From NCBI GenBank assembly GCA_900323505.1, contig OOIN01000041.1, positions 186,001-250,000 on the forward strand: DNA of 64,000 nt, in the 5' to 3' direction. Positions 53,064-62,867 of this stretch are shown here, one piece after another (positions within the stretch are counted from its first letter, which is position 1; the number at the start of each line of letters is the position of its first letter). The notes under the pieces were generated by a model that did no database searches, was not told the origin of the DNA, and saw nothing but the letters and a program-made list of their open reading frames with translations. This DNA is from Ustilago trichophora. Lineage: Eukaryota; Basidiomycota; Ustilaginomycetes; Ustilaginales; Ustilaginaceae. Both the position numbers and the translations under genes were made by a program.

Positions 53064-56000
53064 ATGTCTGACTCAAAGTCCGTTTCCGACTTTGACATCG
53101 AGAAGGACCAGATCCGCCACACTCCTTCCGATCAGAGCCATGTCGAACCCGTCGTCGGCCCCTCGGTCGGCTTTCGCGATGACAACATCAACAAGGTGCC
53201 TCGTACCCAGACCACCCGATCTCATATTCCTATCGGTTTCCGTACGCTAAGCATCCAGGTCTACGAGTCCCAGGGTGTCGAAGCCGGCAAAAAGGGAAAA
53301 TCTGAGCTCTCCGATGCCGACTTTTTCGGATCGCTCGACTTCCACACCGTCGAGCCTGATGCGCTCGCCCAGAGGTTCAACGTCCACCCATCCTCCGGTC
53401 TCGACAGCCCCGCCGCCACTCGTCGTCTCGAGCGTAACGGCAAGAACGTCTTGACGCAAAAGAAGAACAGGTACTGGCTCAAGCTCTTCAACTACACTTT
53501 TGGTGGATTCTGCTCCATTCTCTGGATCGGTGTCATCATCTTCTTCATCTCGTGGAAGCCGCTCGGAAACCCTCCCCAGGCGTACAACCTTGCGCTTGCC
53601 ATCGTCGTCTTGATCGTCATCTTCTTCCAGGCCCTCTTCAACGCTTTCCAGGATTGGTCTACACAAAAGGTTATGAACTCGATTCTTCACCTTCTCCCCG
53701 AGAACGCCGTCGTCATCCGTGACGGTGAGCACAGGACCATCTCTGCCGCCGATCTCGTCGTCGGTGATGTCTGTGTTCTCTCTACCGGTAACAAGGTGCC
53801 CGCCGACATGCGAATCATCAAGGCTTCCGCCGATCTCAAGTTTGACCGATCCGTTCTCACGGGTGAATCTAAAGAGATCCCCGGTACCGTCGAGCCCACC
53901 GAGCCCAACTTCCTCGAGACCAAGAACATTGCCCTCCTCGGTACCCACGTCTGCAACGGTAACGCCACCGGTATCGTCATCCTCACCGGCCAGCGCACCG
54001 TCATGGGTCGCATCAACAAGCTCACCAACGAGGACAAGGACAAGCCTACCCAGCTCCAGAAGGAAATCTCGCGTTTCGTCAAGATCATCATCGGTCTCAC
54101 CGTCACGCTCGTGCTTATCATGCTCATCACCTGGCTCGCTTGGCTTCGACGTGACCACCCTGGTTTCCTCAGCACCGTTGGTATCCTCACCAACCTCATG
54201 AGTCTCGTCGTCGCCTTTATCCCCGAAGGTATGCCCGTTGCCGTCGCCCTCACCCTTTCACTGGTCGCCCGACGAATGCGCGATGTCAAGGTTCTCCCCA
54301 AGTCCCTCTCCACCGTCGAGACGCTCGGATGTGTCAATGTCATCTGCTCCGATAAGACCGGTACCCTTACCGAGAACAAGATGTCGGTCGCCTCGATCGG
54401 CTTTGTCGACAAGGAGTGCGCCAGGAACGACATCGCCACCCTCGAGGACTCCTTCGCCTTTGAACAGCTCAAGAAGGGTATGGCTCTTTGCAACGATGCT
54501 TTCTTCGACCCCGCCAGTGACGCTGTCTTGCCTTCCGAGCGCAGCGTCAACGGTAACGCCACCGACGCTGCTGTTCTTCGTCTGTCTGCTTCGCTCCCCG
54601 GCGCCGACGAGATCAAGGCTGCCTACCGACGTGTCTACGATATCCCCTTCAACTCTAAGAACAAATTCATGCTCACCGTTATGCGATCCAACGACGACAG
54701 CGCCGCCGCCACCATCGCCGACGAGATGTACGTCAAGGGCGCTCCCGACGTCCTCATGCCCCGCATCTCGCACTTCTACTCGGCTGTCGATGGTGAAGTC
54801 AAGGTCTTTGACCACACTGCCCGTACCCAGCTCGTCCACTTGCAGGAGACCTGGTCGCGCCGCGGTGAGCGTGTCATCCTTCTCGCCAAGCGCCAGTTCG
54901 ACGCCTCCTTCAAGCCCGGCACTGGCGATTACGAGGAGGAGGTCGCTACCGCTTGTGAAAGCAACCTCGTCGTCATTGGTCTTCTCGGTATCATGGACCC
55001 TCCTCGCTCCGATATTCCCCACACCGTCTCCGAATGCCGCAGGTCCGGCTCGCGCTTCTTCATGGTTACTGGTGATTTCTCCCTCACTGCTGCTGCCATC
55101 GGCAAGATGGTTGGCATCTTCACCTACAACGGCGAGCCCGACCGTATCCCCGACTTTGAACACAAGGGCCGATTCAACAGCGAGATGCCCCTTCTCAGCG
55201 AGAAGGCCCGCAAGAGGCTAAACGGACCTAAGGATGTCATCGAGGCCAGTCTTCTCGTCGAGGGTAAAGAGATCCCTGCGCTTACCGAGGAGCAGTGGGA
55301 CGTCATCTGCCGCTACGAGGAGATCGTTTTCGCCAGGACTACCCCAGAACAGAAACTCAAGATCGTCTCTGAGCTGCGAGACCGTGGTTGCGTCGTGGCT
55401 GTCACTGGTGATGGTGTCAACGACGCTCCTGCGCTCAAGGCTGCTGATGTTGGCATCGCAATGGTTTCTGGATCCGACGTTGCCATGGAGGCTGCTGATC
55501 TCGTCCTCATGGGTGACTTCAGCTCCATCGTTCAGGGTATCAGACTCGGTCGTCTCGTCTTCCAGAACCTGCAAAAGGTGATTTCGTACCTTCTCCCTGC
55601 CGGTAGTTACTCGGAGGACTGGCCTGTCGTGCTCAACGTCTTCATGGGCGTTCCCCTCCCGCTCAGCTCGTTCTTGATGATCATCATTTGCTGTTTCACC
55701 GACTTGGTCTGCTGTCTTACGCTCATCTTTGAGAAGGAGGAATTCGACCTTCTCTCCCTTCAGCCAAGGAACAACAAGACCGACCACCTCATCAACAAGG
55801 CGATCTACGGTCAGAGCTACCTCTTTATCGGTACCATGGAGACCGTCACTGCGCACTCGATGTTCTTCCTCTACATCTGGAGGTACGCCAAGATTCCCAT
55901 GAGGGACATGTTTTTCGCCTTTGAAAAATTCGGAGACGGCTTCCACGGTTACACTCTCGACGAGCTCAACAAGTTCCTCGCCACCGGTCAGTGCGTCTAT

Positions 56001-56318
56001 TTTGTCACTCTCGTCATCCTGCAGTGGGGTAACTTGCTCTCGGTCCGCAACAAGCGATTGTCCATCTTCCAGGCCGACCCCATTCGCAAGGAACGTCGCA
56101 ACCCTTACCTCATCATCGGCCCCCTTGCTGCCCTCGTCATCGCCATCTTTGTCACCGAGGTCAAGGGCATCCAGAACCTCTTCGGTACCGCTTCGATCCC
56201 CATCGAGTTCTGGTTCATCCCCATCCCCCTCGCCATCGGCATTCTGGCCATGGACGAGCTGCGAAAGCTTCTCGTCAGGACATTCCCCAACAGCGTCATC
56301 GCAAAGATCGCCTGGTAA
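53064..56318 (+). CDS. P-type cation-transporting ATPase, type II (Na,K-ATPase/ACU-like)
   Basis: The start is ATG 53064 (MSDSKSVSDFDIEKDQ); the product is 1084 residues without introns. An N-terminal cation-ATPase domain is followed by helices M1 and M2, the actuator TGES (LTGESKEIPG), M3 and M4 with VAFIPEGMP, the phosphorylated Asp430 in ICSDKTGTLTENK, the nucleotide domain (YVKGAPDVLMPR), the hinge TGDGVNDAPALKAADVG and six C-terminal helices. LETKNIALLGTHV and TGQRTVMGRI resemble the Na,K-ATPase alpha group rather than SERCA or plasma-membrane proton pumps. Ustilago maydis is known to have ACU P-type ATPases for high-affinity K+ or Na+ uptake; this protein is a candidate member, but a tree would be needed to separate ACU from fungal type IIC pumps. 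It sits in the plasma membrane or an internal membrane. Confidence 0.88.
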   Translation: MSDSKSVSDFDIEKDQIRHTPSDQSHVEPVVGPSVGFRDDNINKVPRTQTTRSHIPIGFRTLSIQVYESQGVEAGKKGKSELSDADFFGSLDFHTVEPDALAQRFNVHPSSGLDSPAATRRLERNGKNVLTQKKNRYWLKLFNYTFGGFCSILWIGVIIFFISWKPLGNPPQAYNLALAIVVLIVIFFQALFNAFQDWSTQKVMNSILHLLPENAVVIRDGEHRTISAADLVVGDVCVLSTGNKVPADMRIIKASADLKFDRSVLTGESKEIPGTVEPTEPNFLETKNIALLGTHVCNGNATGIVILTGQRTVMGRINKLTNEDKDKPTQLQKEISRFVKIIIGLTVTLVLIMLITWLAWLRRDHPGFLSTVGILTNLMSLVVAFIPEGMPVAVALTLSLVARRMRDVKVLPKSLSTVETLGCVNVICSDKTGTLTENKMSVASIGFVDKECARNDIATLEDSFAFEQLKKGMALCNDAFFDPASDAVLPSERSVNGNATDAAVLRLSASLPGADEIKAAYRRVYDIPFNSKNKFMLTVMRSNDDSAAATIADEMYVKGAPDVLMPRISHFYSAVDGEVKVFDHTARTQLVHLQETWSRRGERVILLAKRQFDASFKPGTGDYEEEVATACESNLVVIGLLGIMDPPRSDIPHTVSECRRSGSRFFMVTGDFSLTAAAIGKMVGIFTYNGEPDRIPDFEHKGRFNSEMPLLSEKARKRLNGPKDVIEASLLVEGKEIPALTEEQWDVICRYEEIVFARTTPEQKLKIVSELRDRGCVVAVTGDGVNDAPALKAADVGIAMVSGSDVAMEAADLVLMGDFSSIVQGIRLGRLVFQNLQKVISYLLPAGSYSEDWPVVLNVFMGVPLPLSSFLMIIICCFTDLVCCLTLIFEKEEFDLLSLQPRNNKTDHLINKAIYGQSYLFIGTMETVTAHSMFFLYIWRYAKIPMRDMFFAFEKFGDGFHGYTLDELNKFLATGQCVYFVTLVILQWGNLLSVRNKRLSIFQADPIRKERRNPYLIIGPLAALVIAIFVTEVKGIQNLFGTASIPIEFWFIPIPLAIGILAMDELRKLLVRTFPNSVIAKIAW

Positions 56319-57376
56319 GCGCCATTGATGAAGCTGCACAGATTCAAACAAAAGTTGTAATGATTCATGAAGGTAGGACCTTTTCATGATCGATAGTTTC
56401 CCCATAGATGAAGGATTATACCTGTTTCTCTCGTTGCACATCGCAACTTAATATACCTTGCATCATCCCACATTTTCGGGTTGAGAGTCTTTGGTTGATG
56501 AGCTGTACGGTGTGGGCTGAGATCATAACTTTGTTTGTCAAAATGAGTTTGAGATGAGGTCGTTTCATCATGCCCTCGGAACTTCATTCTAGAAAGCCGT
56601 CTCAGACTGCCATCAGGAGAGACTTGCGCATGCGGTGTTCGTGGCTCGAACTCATGTGCTGAAAGGTGGGGAAATCCGTCTCGAAGCCCACCCCGATCAG
56701 CTGGGTGGCTTCACAGAGGTGGCTTCACAGAAAGCCAGCCAATTGGGGGAGGCTTCGAGGACGGCTTCAAGACGGATTTCCCCTCAGCTTCTGGGTCACA
56801 TCGTTGAATCCGGCCGTTGTGGGCTCTTTCATGTGATGGCAAAGGATGCCTTCAAACTCACTCTTGGAGGGACACCAAAAGTCAGCAGGCAAGCGAGTGT
56901 TCTGAATGCATTGATATTGATAGCAAAGTCCAGCCGTCAAAAACGAACGACAAGGTGACGCTTAGGGAAGGCCAATGGAGCAAATGAAGGGAGAAAGGTA
57001 CTCTACAGGAAAGACGATAACAAAGACGAAGAAAGATAAGACGCAAGTAAGACGTGCAAATACATGAGGATGCTGACAGAGCGCGCATGCGCTCATTGCG
57101 CGAGAGGAAAGCAAGACTGACTAAACAGCAACGATGAGGTGCAACTAAAAGAATGTGTATGAGAGATGGTGGCCGTGGTGGTCGTGACGACGAAACCCGA
57201 GACTGACAAGAAGAAAAACAGGGGTATTTGTGTGGTTAATCTAGGAGACAATGCAGCATGAAGGTCCCTGAGCAACGATTCCGAGGTGAGGAGAAAGTGT
57301 CCGTGTGAAAAGAGAGCATTGATCCAGAGAGGTGGAGTGGAGACTAGCCTGTGGCTGTTCCATTCGAGAAGGTGGC
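56319..57376. other. Convergent spacer with a long inverted repeat
   Basis: It lies between the convergent ATPase and GH79 stops. The inverted repeat at 56668-56783 is the only structure seen; the frame that reads through it (56635-56958) has no family similarity and its sequence is largely set by the repeat. Confidence 0.5.
56668..56783. repeat. Long imperfect inverted repeat (hairpin or MITE-like)
   Basis: Arms at 56668-56688 and 56763-56783 pair at 20 of 21 positions (outer ends GGGGAAATCCGTCT and its complement). A second, looser pairing continues inward (CACCCCGATCAGCTGG against CCAGCCAATTGGGGG). The loop holds two exact 14-base copies of GGTGGCTTCACAGA (56704-56717 and 56718-56731). 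No clear target-site duplication was found. Confidence 0.75.
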
Positions 57377-59629
57377 TTAGTATGCGCGACCGTGTCCGTG
57401 TGGGTGGTGACTGTGTCCGTAGTTTTGATATGGGCTTTGCAGGTAGGCGGGGTGCTGCTGGTAATACTGCTGCGTTTGCTGCGGTGTTGGCGAGTGCATC
57501 ACCTGAGGGTGCTGGGGGTGGTACTGGTGGCCTGCTGGCGCATAGTCATATTCAGGTTGGACGCCATGGTAGGAGTGCGAGGGATGCACTTGCTGACCGT
57601 GGCTGACCGAGGTCATGGGGCTTTCCCAACCGCGAAGACCGGGCGAGTTCTGGTAGGCAGGGTACGAGGCGTGGCTGTCATCTGCATCCCTCTCGAGCAG
57701 CGGGTGGTCGTCGTGACGCGGTGGAGCCTTGAGGATGGCAGCAGCACGAGCCTTGCGAGCCTTGCTCTTCTTGCACGAACGGACGCAGCACCAGATGAAG
57801 AGACCAAGCAGAGCAATCAGGAAGACACCACCACCAGCAGCGATAGCAATGATGGCCGTCATGCTGAGAGGCATGTCAGACTTGAAACCAGTGGTCGACT
57901 TGAAAGTGGGGGCGGCCTTGCCGCTACCGCTGGTGCCGGTACCAGATCCGCTGGACGAGCCTGGAGTAGCAAGATTCTGGCAGTTGGCAGCGTTGGCAGC
58001 CTCGCGACCAAGACGGACGGTGCTAGCTACAACAACCTGACTGTCACGGACAGGGACGGTGAGAGTGCCGTCAGCACCAACGGTCATGGTCCACTGAGTA
58101 CCGTTGATAGTACGAGGCTGGCCGGTACCGCTCGACTCGTAGCTGATACCGTTCCACTGCACGTTGGAAGTGGAGTCGATACCATCAGCGTAGAGGGTGG
58201 AGAGGTAGACAGTCTGACCAGCAAGCGAGGGCAAGCTGAGCACAAAGTTCTGGTAGCTAGGGTTGCCGCTGTACGAGTAGTACATCTGGGTGTTGATCAT
58301 GACCACCGAAGTCAAGCTGTTGCCTCGGTAGACAGCGTAGGCGCCGAGACGGTTGTTGTACGAGCCGGGCGCATTACTGAGAGAGATGGGAGCAATCTTG
58401 GTGTTGCACGTGGGACCAATGATCTGGGCCCATGCAGCCCATGCGTAGTAGGTGGGGCGGACGTGGGGGCCCTTGCCGCCCATGTAGTTGGTCTGCCATG
58501 GTGCGGCCTGCGAGTACTGGGTCATGTGCATCTGGACACTGTCGACCTTGATGCTAGCGGCGTAGAAGAAGAAGTTGAAGGTCCAGAGGGCATTACCAAA
58601 GGTTTCGCTGATGCCGGAAATACCGTTGGGACCAACACTGCCCATCTCTCGCAAGTAGTAAGGCTTACCGGTGACGATCGACTGTCCGACTTGACCAGCC
58701 CATTCACGGAACTGAGACACAGTCTGAGAGAGATCGAGAAGGTAAGACATGGTAAGGTTGAAGGGAGAGACGCCGACGTAGTAAAAGTAGTCGTGCTGGT
58801 TCCATCCGGCGACGTAGATACCGTTGTCGGCAGCGACACCGTTGGTGTTGCCGACGAGGTTTGCAATACGGAATGGTTGGCCGTTCTTGGAGGCGGTGGT
58901 GGCGGTGGCAGCGACTTCAAAGAAGTCAGAGTTGATACCCTTTGGCTGGAGCGTCTGATTGTAGATGACCTCGGCACGAGAAGCCCATTCGTTACCGAAA
59001 TCGGTTGGGCTCCAATTTTGGGAGCGGTATCCGAGATCGATGTAGAGATCTGGCTCATTACCGATCTCGAGACTGTAAAGCTTGGGACCATCGTCGCTGG
59101 AGCCGATGTATTGGAAGGCAGCTTCGGCCTGCTGAACGATGCGCTGCAATGCATCGGAGCCTTGATAAGCGAGGTTGAGACCATAAGTGATGGGAGTGCC
59201 TTTGGGGAAGTAGTTGAGGACTCTGAAGTAGTTGGGGCCGAAGAAGTAATAATCAGAGGCCCTTGCGTGGCCGGTGCCGGTGGGGTTAGGGTTTTGCTGA
59301 AGCGAGTAGCCAGAGACGGTTGGGTCGTAGAGCATGGTGTCGCCTGCATTGCCACCCACTCGGATGTGAGGAGGGGCACCGGTGTAGTTTGCGAGGTTGG
59401 AGAGGAGGTTGAAGGTAAGCTGGTTGGGAGAAGACGTTCCGGTATAGACGAAGAGATCTGATGGCTCGATACCGAAGCCGGCATAGGAAGGGTTGATGGT
59501 ATTGGAGATGGTGGATCCTGCGCTTGCGACATTCTGTGCGGGAGAGAGGTTGACATCAGCCAATGTGGTAGACGCTAGCATGAGCGCGGATGCGAGGGTG
59601 GCGACGAGCGCCGATGTGGAGGATCGCAT
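57377..59629 (-). CDS. Membrane-anchored GH79-family glycosidase
   Basis: The start is taken as ATG 59629 (MRSSTSALVATLASALMLA, a signal peptide); an in-frame ATG at 59653 would add eight residues. The product has 750 residues. Residues 25-530 match the fungal GH79 beta-glucuronidase type: IRVGGNAGDT, LEIGNEPDLY with the acid/base Glu192, YYLREMGSVG with the nucleophile Glu328, and MHMTQYSQ. A beta-rich GH79 C-terminal domain follows. A Ser/Gly linker leads to one transmembrane helix at about 595-620 (IIAIAAGGGVFLIALLGLF) and a basic stop-transfer (RSCKKSKARKARAA). The last 130 residues are a cytosolic Tyr/Gln/His/Pro-rich tail. Most fungal GH79 enzymes are secreted and soluble, so the anchor and tail are unusual; together they suggest a wall-associated enzyme or sensor acting on glucuronic-acid polymers. 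Confidence 0.85.
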   Translation of the reverse strand: MRSSTSALVATLASALMLASTTLADVNLSPAQNVASAGSTISNTINPSYAGFGIEPSDLFVYTGTSSPNQLTFNLLSNLANYTGAPPHIRVGGNAGDTMLYDPTVSGYSLQQNPNPTGTGHARASDYYFFGPNYFRVLNYFPKGTPITYGLNLAYQGSDALQRIVQQAEAAFQYIGSSDDGPKLYSLEIGNEPDLYIDLGYRSQNWSPTDFGNEWASRAEVIYNQTLQPKGINSDFFEVAATATTASKNGQPFRIANLVGNTNGVAADNGIYVAGWNQHDYFYYVGVSPFNLTMSYLLDLSQTVSQFREWAGQVGQSIVTGKPYYLREMGSVGPNGISGISETFGNALWTFNFFFYAASIKVDSVQMHMTQYSQAAPWQTNYMGGKGPHVRPTYYAWAAWAQIIGPTCNTKIAPISLSNAPGSYNNRLGAYAVYRGNSLTSVVMINTQMYYSYSGNPSYQNFVLSLPSLAGQTVYLSTLYADGIDSTSNVQWNGISYESSGTGQPRTINGTQWTMTVGADGTLTVPVRDSQVVVASTVRLGREAANAANCQNLATPGSSSGSGTGTSGSGKAAPTFKSTTGFKSDMPLSMTAIIAIAAGGGVFLIALLGLFIWCCVRSCKKSKARKARAAAILKAPPRHDDHPLLERDADDSHASYPAYQNSPGLRGWESPMTSVSHGQQVHPSHSYHGVQPEYDYAPAGHQYHPQHPQVMHSPTPQQTQQYYQQHPAYLQSPYQNYGHSHHPHGHGRAY

Positions 59630-59876
59630 TGTTTGAGGTGGACGGCGGAGCAAACGCTTTGAGGGTCAGGATGATGGCGAGTGGCGAAGGGCCGCTATGT
59701 TGCGGAAGCGAGATGGGATGGAAGTAGGTCAAGATTGATTGTGCCTGTTGCCATACGAGATGAGATAGGTTTTGTGAAGAAGTTGTTGTGCGTGGCGTGA
59801 ATGGTATCCGTGCGATCCTTGAGGGAAGCGGAAGAGAATCGGAAGGGAAGCCTAAGATAAGAGCCTAGGTATAGAT

Positions 59877-59878
59877 GG

Positions 59879-59907
<29 letters not shown>
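59877..59907. repeat. (GAT)10 microsatellite
   Basis: Ten GAT units in the GH79 leader region. Confidence 0.85.
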
Positions 59908-59909
<2 letters not shown>

Positions 59910-61840
59910 GGATCCTGAACGATGAAGGGGAAGGGTGTGGTAGAGACGACAGCAATGACGAAAGGGGGGACCAAGCGGGGCAAGTGTTTTTGCTCAAAAC
60001 AAGAGGTAGGTATTAAGGGCGAAGAGGGCTCGGATGTCGAGGGTGACCGAGAGAGGCAAAGGTGATGACTGCGGATAGGGAGGCAGGGAGGCAAGGAGGC
60101 AAGGGAAAGAGAAACAGAAACAGAAAGGGTCGGGAGTAGAGTTGGAAGTGCAAAGTGTAAGCTGCAGGGCAATGGTAACGGGCCCGAGAGAAGGTTTGGT
60201 CGCTCAAAGTCCGGGGAGGAAGCAGAGGAAAAGGGGAGAGAGACACTTGAACAAGGGCTCAGAGGGGGAAGGTTGACAGGCGGAAAAAAGGGTTTTGGGA
60301 AGTTGGGTAAGGCACGGGACGCAGAGCTGAACGACTGCATGAGAGAGATTGAGGTGCAGTTGGTGACCGAGCACCTGAGCAGGGCTTGCATGAATGGGAT
60401 CGGAGAAGTGGACAGTCAAGATGGACGGACGATTCTGAAACTGTATCCTTGAGCACGAGCACGAGTCTGAGTATGACGGCGGCGGCGGAAACGACGACGA
60501 AGGTAAGAGCGAGACCTCTTTTTTTTGTTTTAAAATTTTTGGAAGTTTGCAAGTTTGGTTTGGCATAGCGGCGACTATGTTTGTGGAATCCAAGCGATTC
60601 AACCGGTTGATTGGAAAGCTGACATGTCATGAAGCGCAGGGTCATCTCGCCAAAGAAGGATAATCAAGGGCCCGAGCCCCTGTTGATTGGAGACAGAGAC
60701 AAGAGAGTGACGATGAACCAAGATGAGGAATTCATGATTGCCATGGTGACCATGACCATCGACAGAGTATGAGAACGAGGAGAGGAGGACAGGGGCCAAG
60801 AAGGCCGAGCAGAATCCAAAAATGGTAAGCAAAAGCAAAAAAAAGGCAAAGCAAAGCGAAGCGAAGAGCACTGTCGTCAGAGGCGCACACTGATGGCCAA
60901 AAAAAAAAAAACAAGGTTATGCGGGCAGCGGGACAAGCAAGTTGGGGCACATGGACAGAGCAAAAGGGAAGGAAAAACAAAGAAGGATGACTGTCTGCCG
61001 CACTGTCAAAAAGAAATGCCAACGGAGTGTGTAGGCCGAATCCACGGCATAAGAGCAGTACTGTGGTTAGAAAGCGGTGGCTGTTGTATGTCAAGATGTG
61101 CGTCGGCAGTGCTGTACTGTAGTGCGCACCGGCAGTGGAGCAGTGGAGGATCGAGAAAAAAAATATTTTTAGGGGATGGATATTCAATAGACTGCAGAGG
61201 TGCGCTTAAGCTGCGTCGAATGTTTGACGGGCTGAACTGCACTTTTTTTACCCTTTTGTCTTTTTTTTGGCTGCGATTCGGTCGTGTAACTAATTGTTCG
61301 TGCATCGCACACCTCCACACACACACACACTCTCTCTCTCTCTCTTCTCTCTGCCAAAAGCGTACCGACGCTGGAACTCCGGCCCCTTGGTTCAAGCAAT
61401 TTCTTCCCTCTTTCTTTCTTAGAGGAGACAAAAATTTCGAATTTTTTTTTTGGGCTCCTCGCTCTGCCAGACAGAGACACAAACCACGGCCGCGGCCACA
61501 GCCAAAGTCACACCGGAAGAGAGTCTAGAGTGGATACTGTTGCGCTCAGTTTGTCATGCCTTGTCAGTGATCTCGCTCATCTCCGAATGTTGACAAGAGC
61601 AGACAGAGTTTAAAGGACTTGGTCGGACCACGTTGCGGCAAGCTAGAGTTGAGCAGTCCGTAACTGCACCAAAAAGATCTGCAGTTGATCGCTGAATGGC
61701 TCGCATGTGGCCCAGCACATCTGATTGCTGGCTGGCTCCAATTCCTATTCTTGTCACAGTCCACGCGAGTGTCAAAACAAGAACCAAAGAGACGCCAGAG
61801 TGGCGAGTGGCGGCAATCCATCGACGCGCGCCCAACCTCC

Positions 61841-61883
61841 ATAAAATAAAATAAAATAAAATAAAATAAATAAATAAAATAAA
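61841..61883. repeat. (AAAAT)n microsatellite
   Basis: Repeats of ATAAA with one four-base interruption. Confidence 0.85.
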
Positions 61884-62809
61884 GGCTCGCTACCCTATCT
61901 CGTCGTTGCTTGTCAAAGCTTATGCTGCAACCTTGTCAATCTTGGCGGCGAGCCAGCCAGGCAGCGCACGATCCATGCCTTCATGCCTTCACAATGTACC
62001 AAATTGATTGCTGGCATTATACAGAGATGCGAATGCTGCTCTGTTTCCGATGGAAGCCACAGTCAAGCGAATCAAGTCCGGGCCGCAGGCAACTACTGCA
62101 CCGTGGATAGAAAAGTGGCGGCTTGCATCTCAAGGCTCTTCTGACGCCTCTTTGTTTTTTTTTGTTTTTTTTTTCTCTTTTTTTTGCAAGCCTCGGTCAA
62201 GGTTGGTAGAACACATACGCACTTCGGTGTCGCTCACTCAAAAACAATCAAAATTTTAGACTCGATTTAGTCTCATTTTGCACCGCTGACAGCAACGTCT
62301 TGTGCAGCGAGCGCTCTTTTGGATTCCAATTTGGGCCTAGTCTTACACACACTTGACCGGTCGTCTTGATCTGCTTAAGCGCTCTTTGCTAACTTTGGTG
62401 CCTCTTCGTCTGACCGATAGCAATTCTCAATTCTGCTTCCCGAGCCCTCGCTCGTCTGTAAATACACTACACTAAGTACACTCAGATGCATCTCGTCTCC
62501 ATTGTCGCATTCCAAGCACTGGCTTTCTAGAAGCAACCAACGCCGAGCTTAATCCACTTGGACAAGGGCTCAGCTGTTCAAAGGGTCTCTGCAGCACCCC
62601 TTCTGTGCATAATCCCACACTCTGTACAGTACTCTCCTTTTTGCCCCCACAACGATCGTCGCTTTGCAGCATCTCATCCTAAGTGTGAACATTCTCCGAA
62701 CCACACTACATTCACTCAGCTTACCTTCTGCTCGGTCGATCAGCTGCAGCCAAACGCGCTTTTCTCGATTAGACCCAAACACGCAATCATGTTTTAGTCA
62801 ATCTTGTTG

Positions 62810-62812
62810 TGG

Positions 62813-62867
<55 letters not shown>
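62810..62867. repeat. (GTT)19 microsatellite
   Basis: Nineteen GTT units, about 58 bases, uninterrupted. Confidence 0.9.

Noticed and set aside
57332..59461. Open frame of 709 codons opposite the GH79 gene
   Set aside because: Same reason: a Gly/Val-rich mirror frame of a clear gene, no domain seen.
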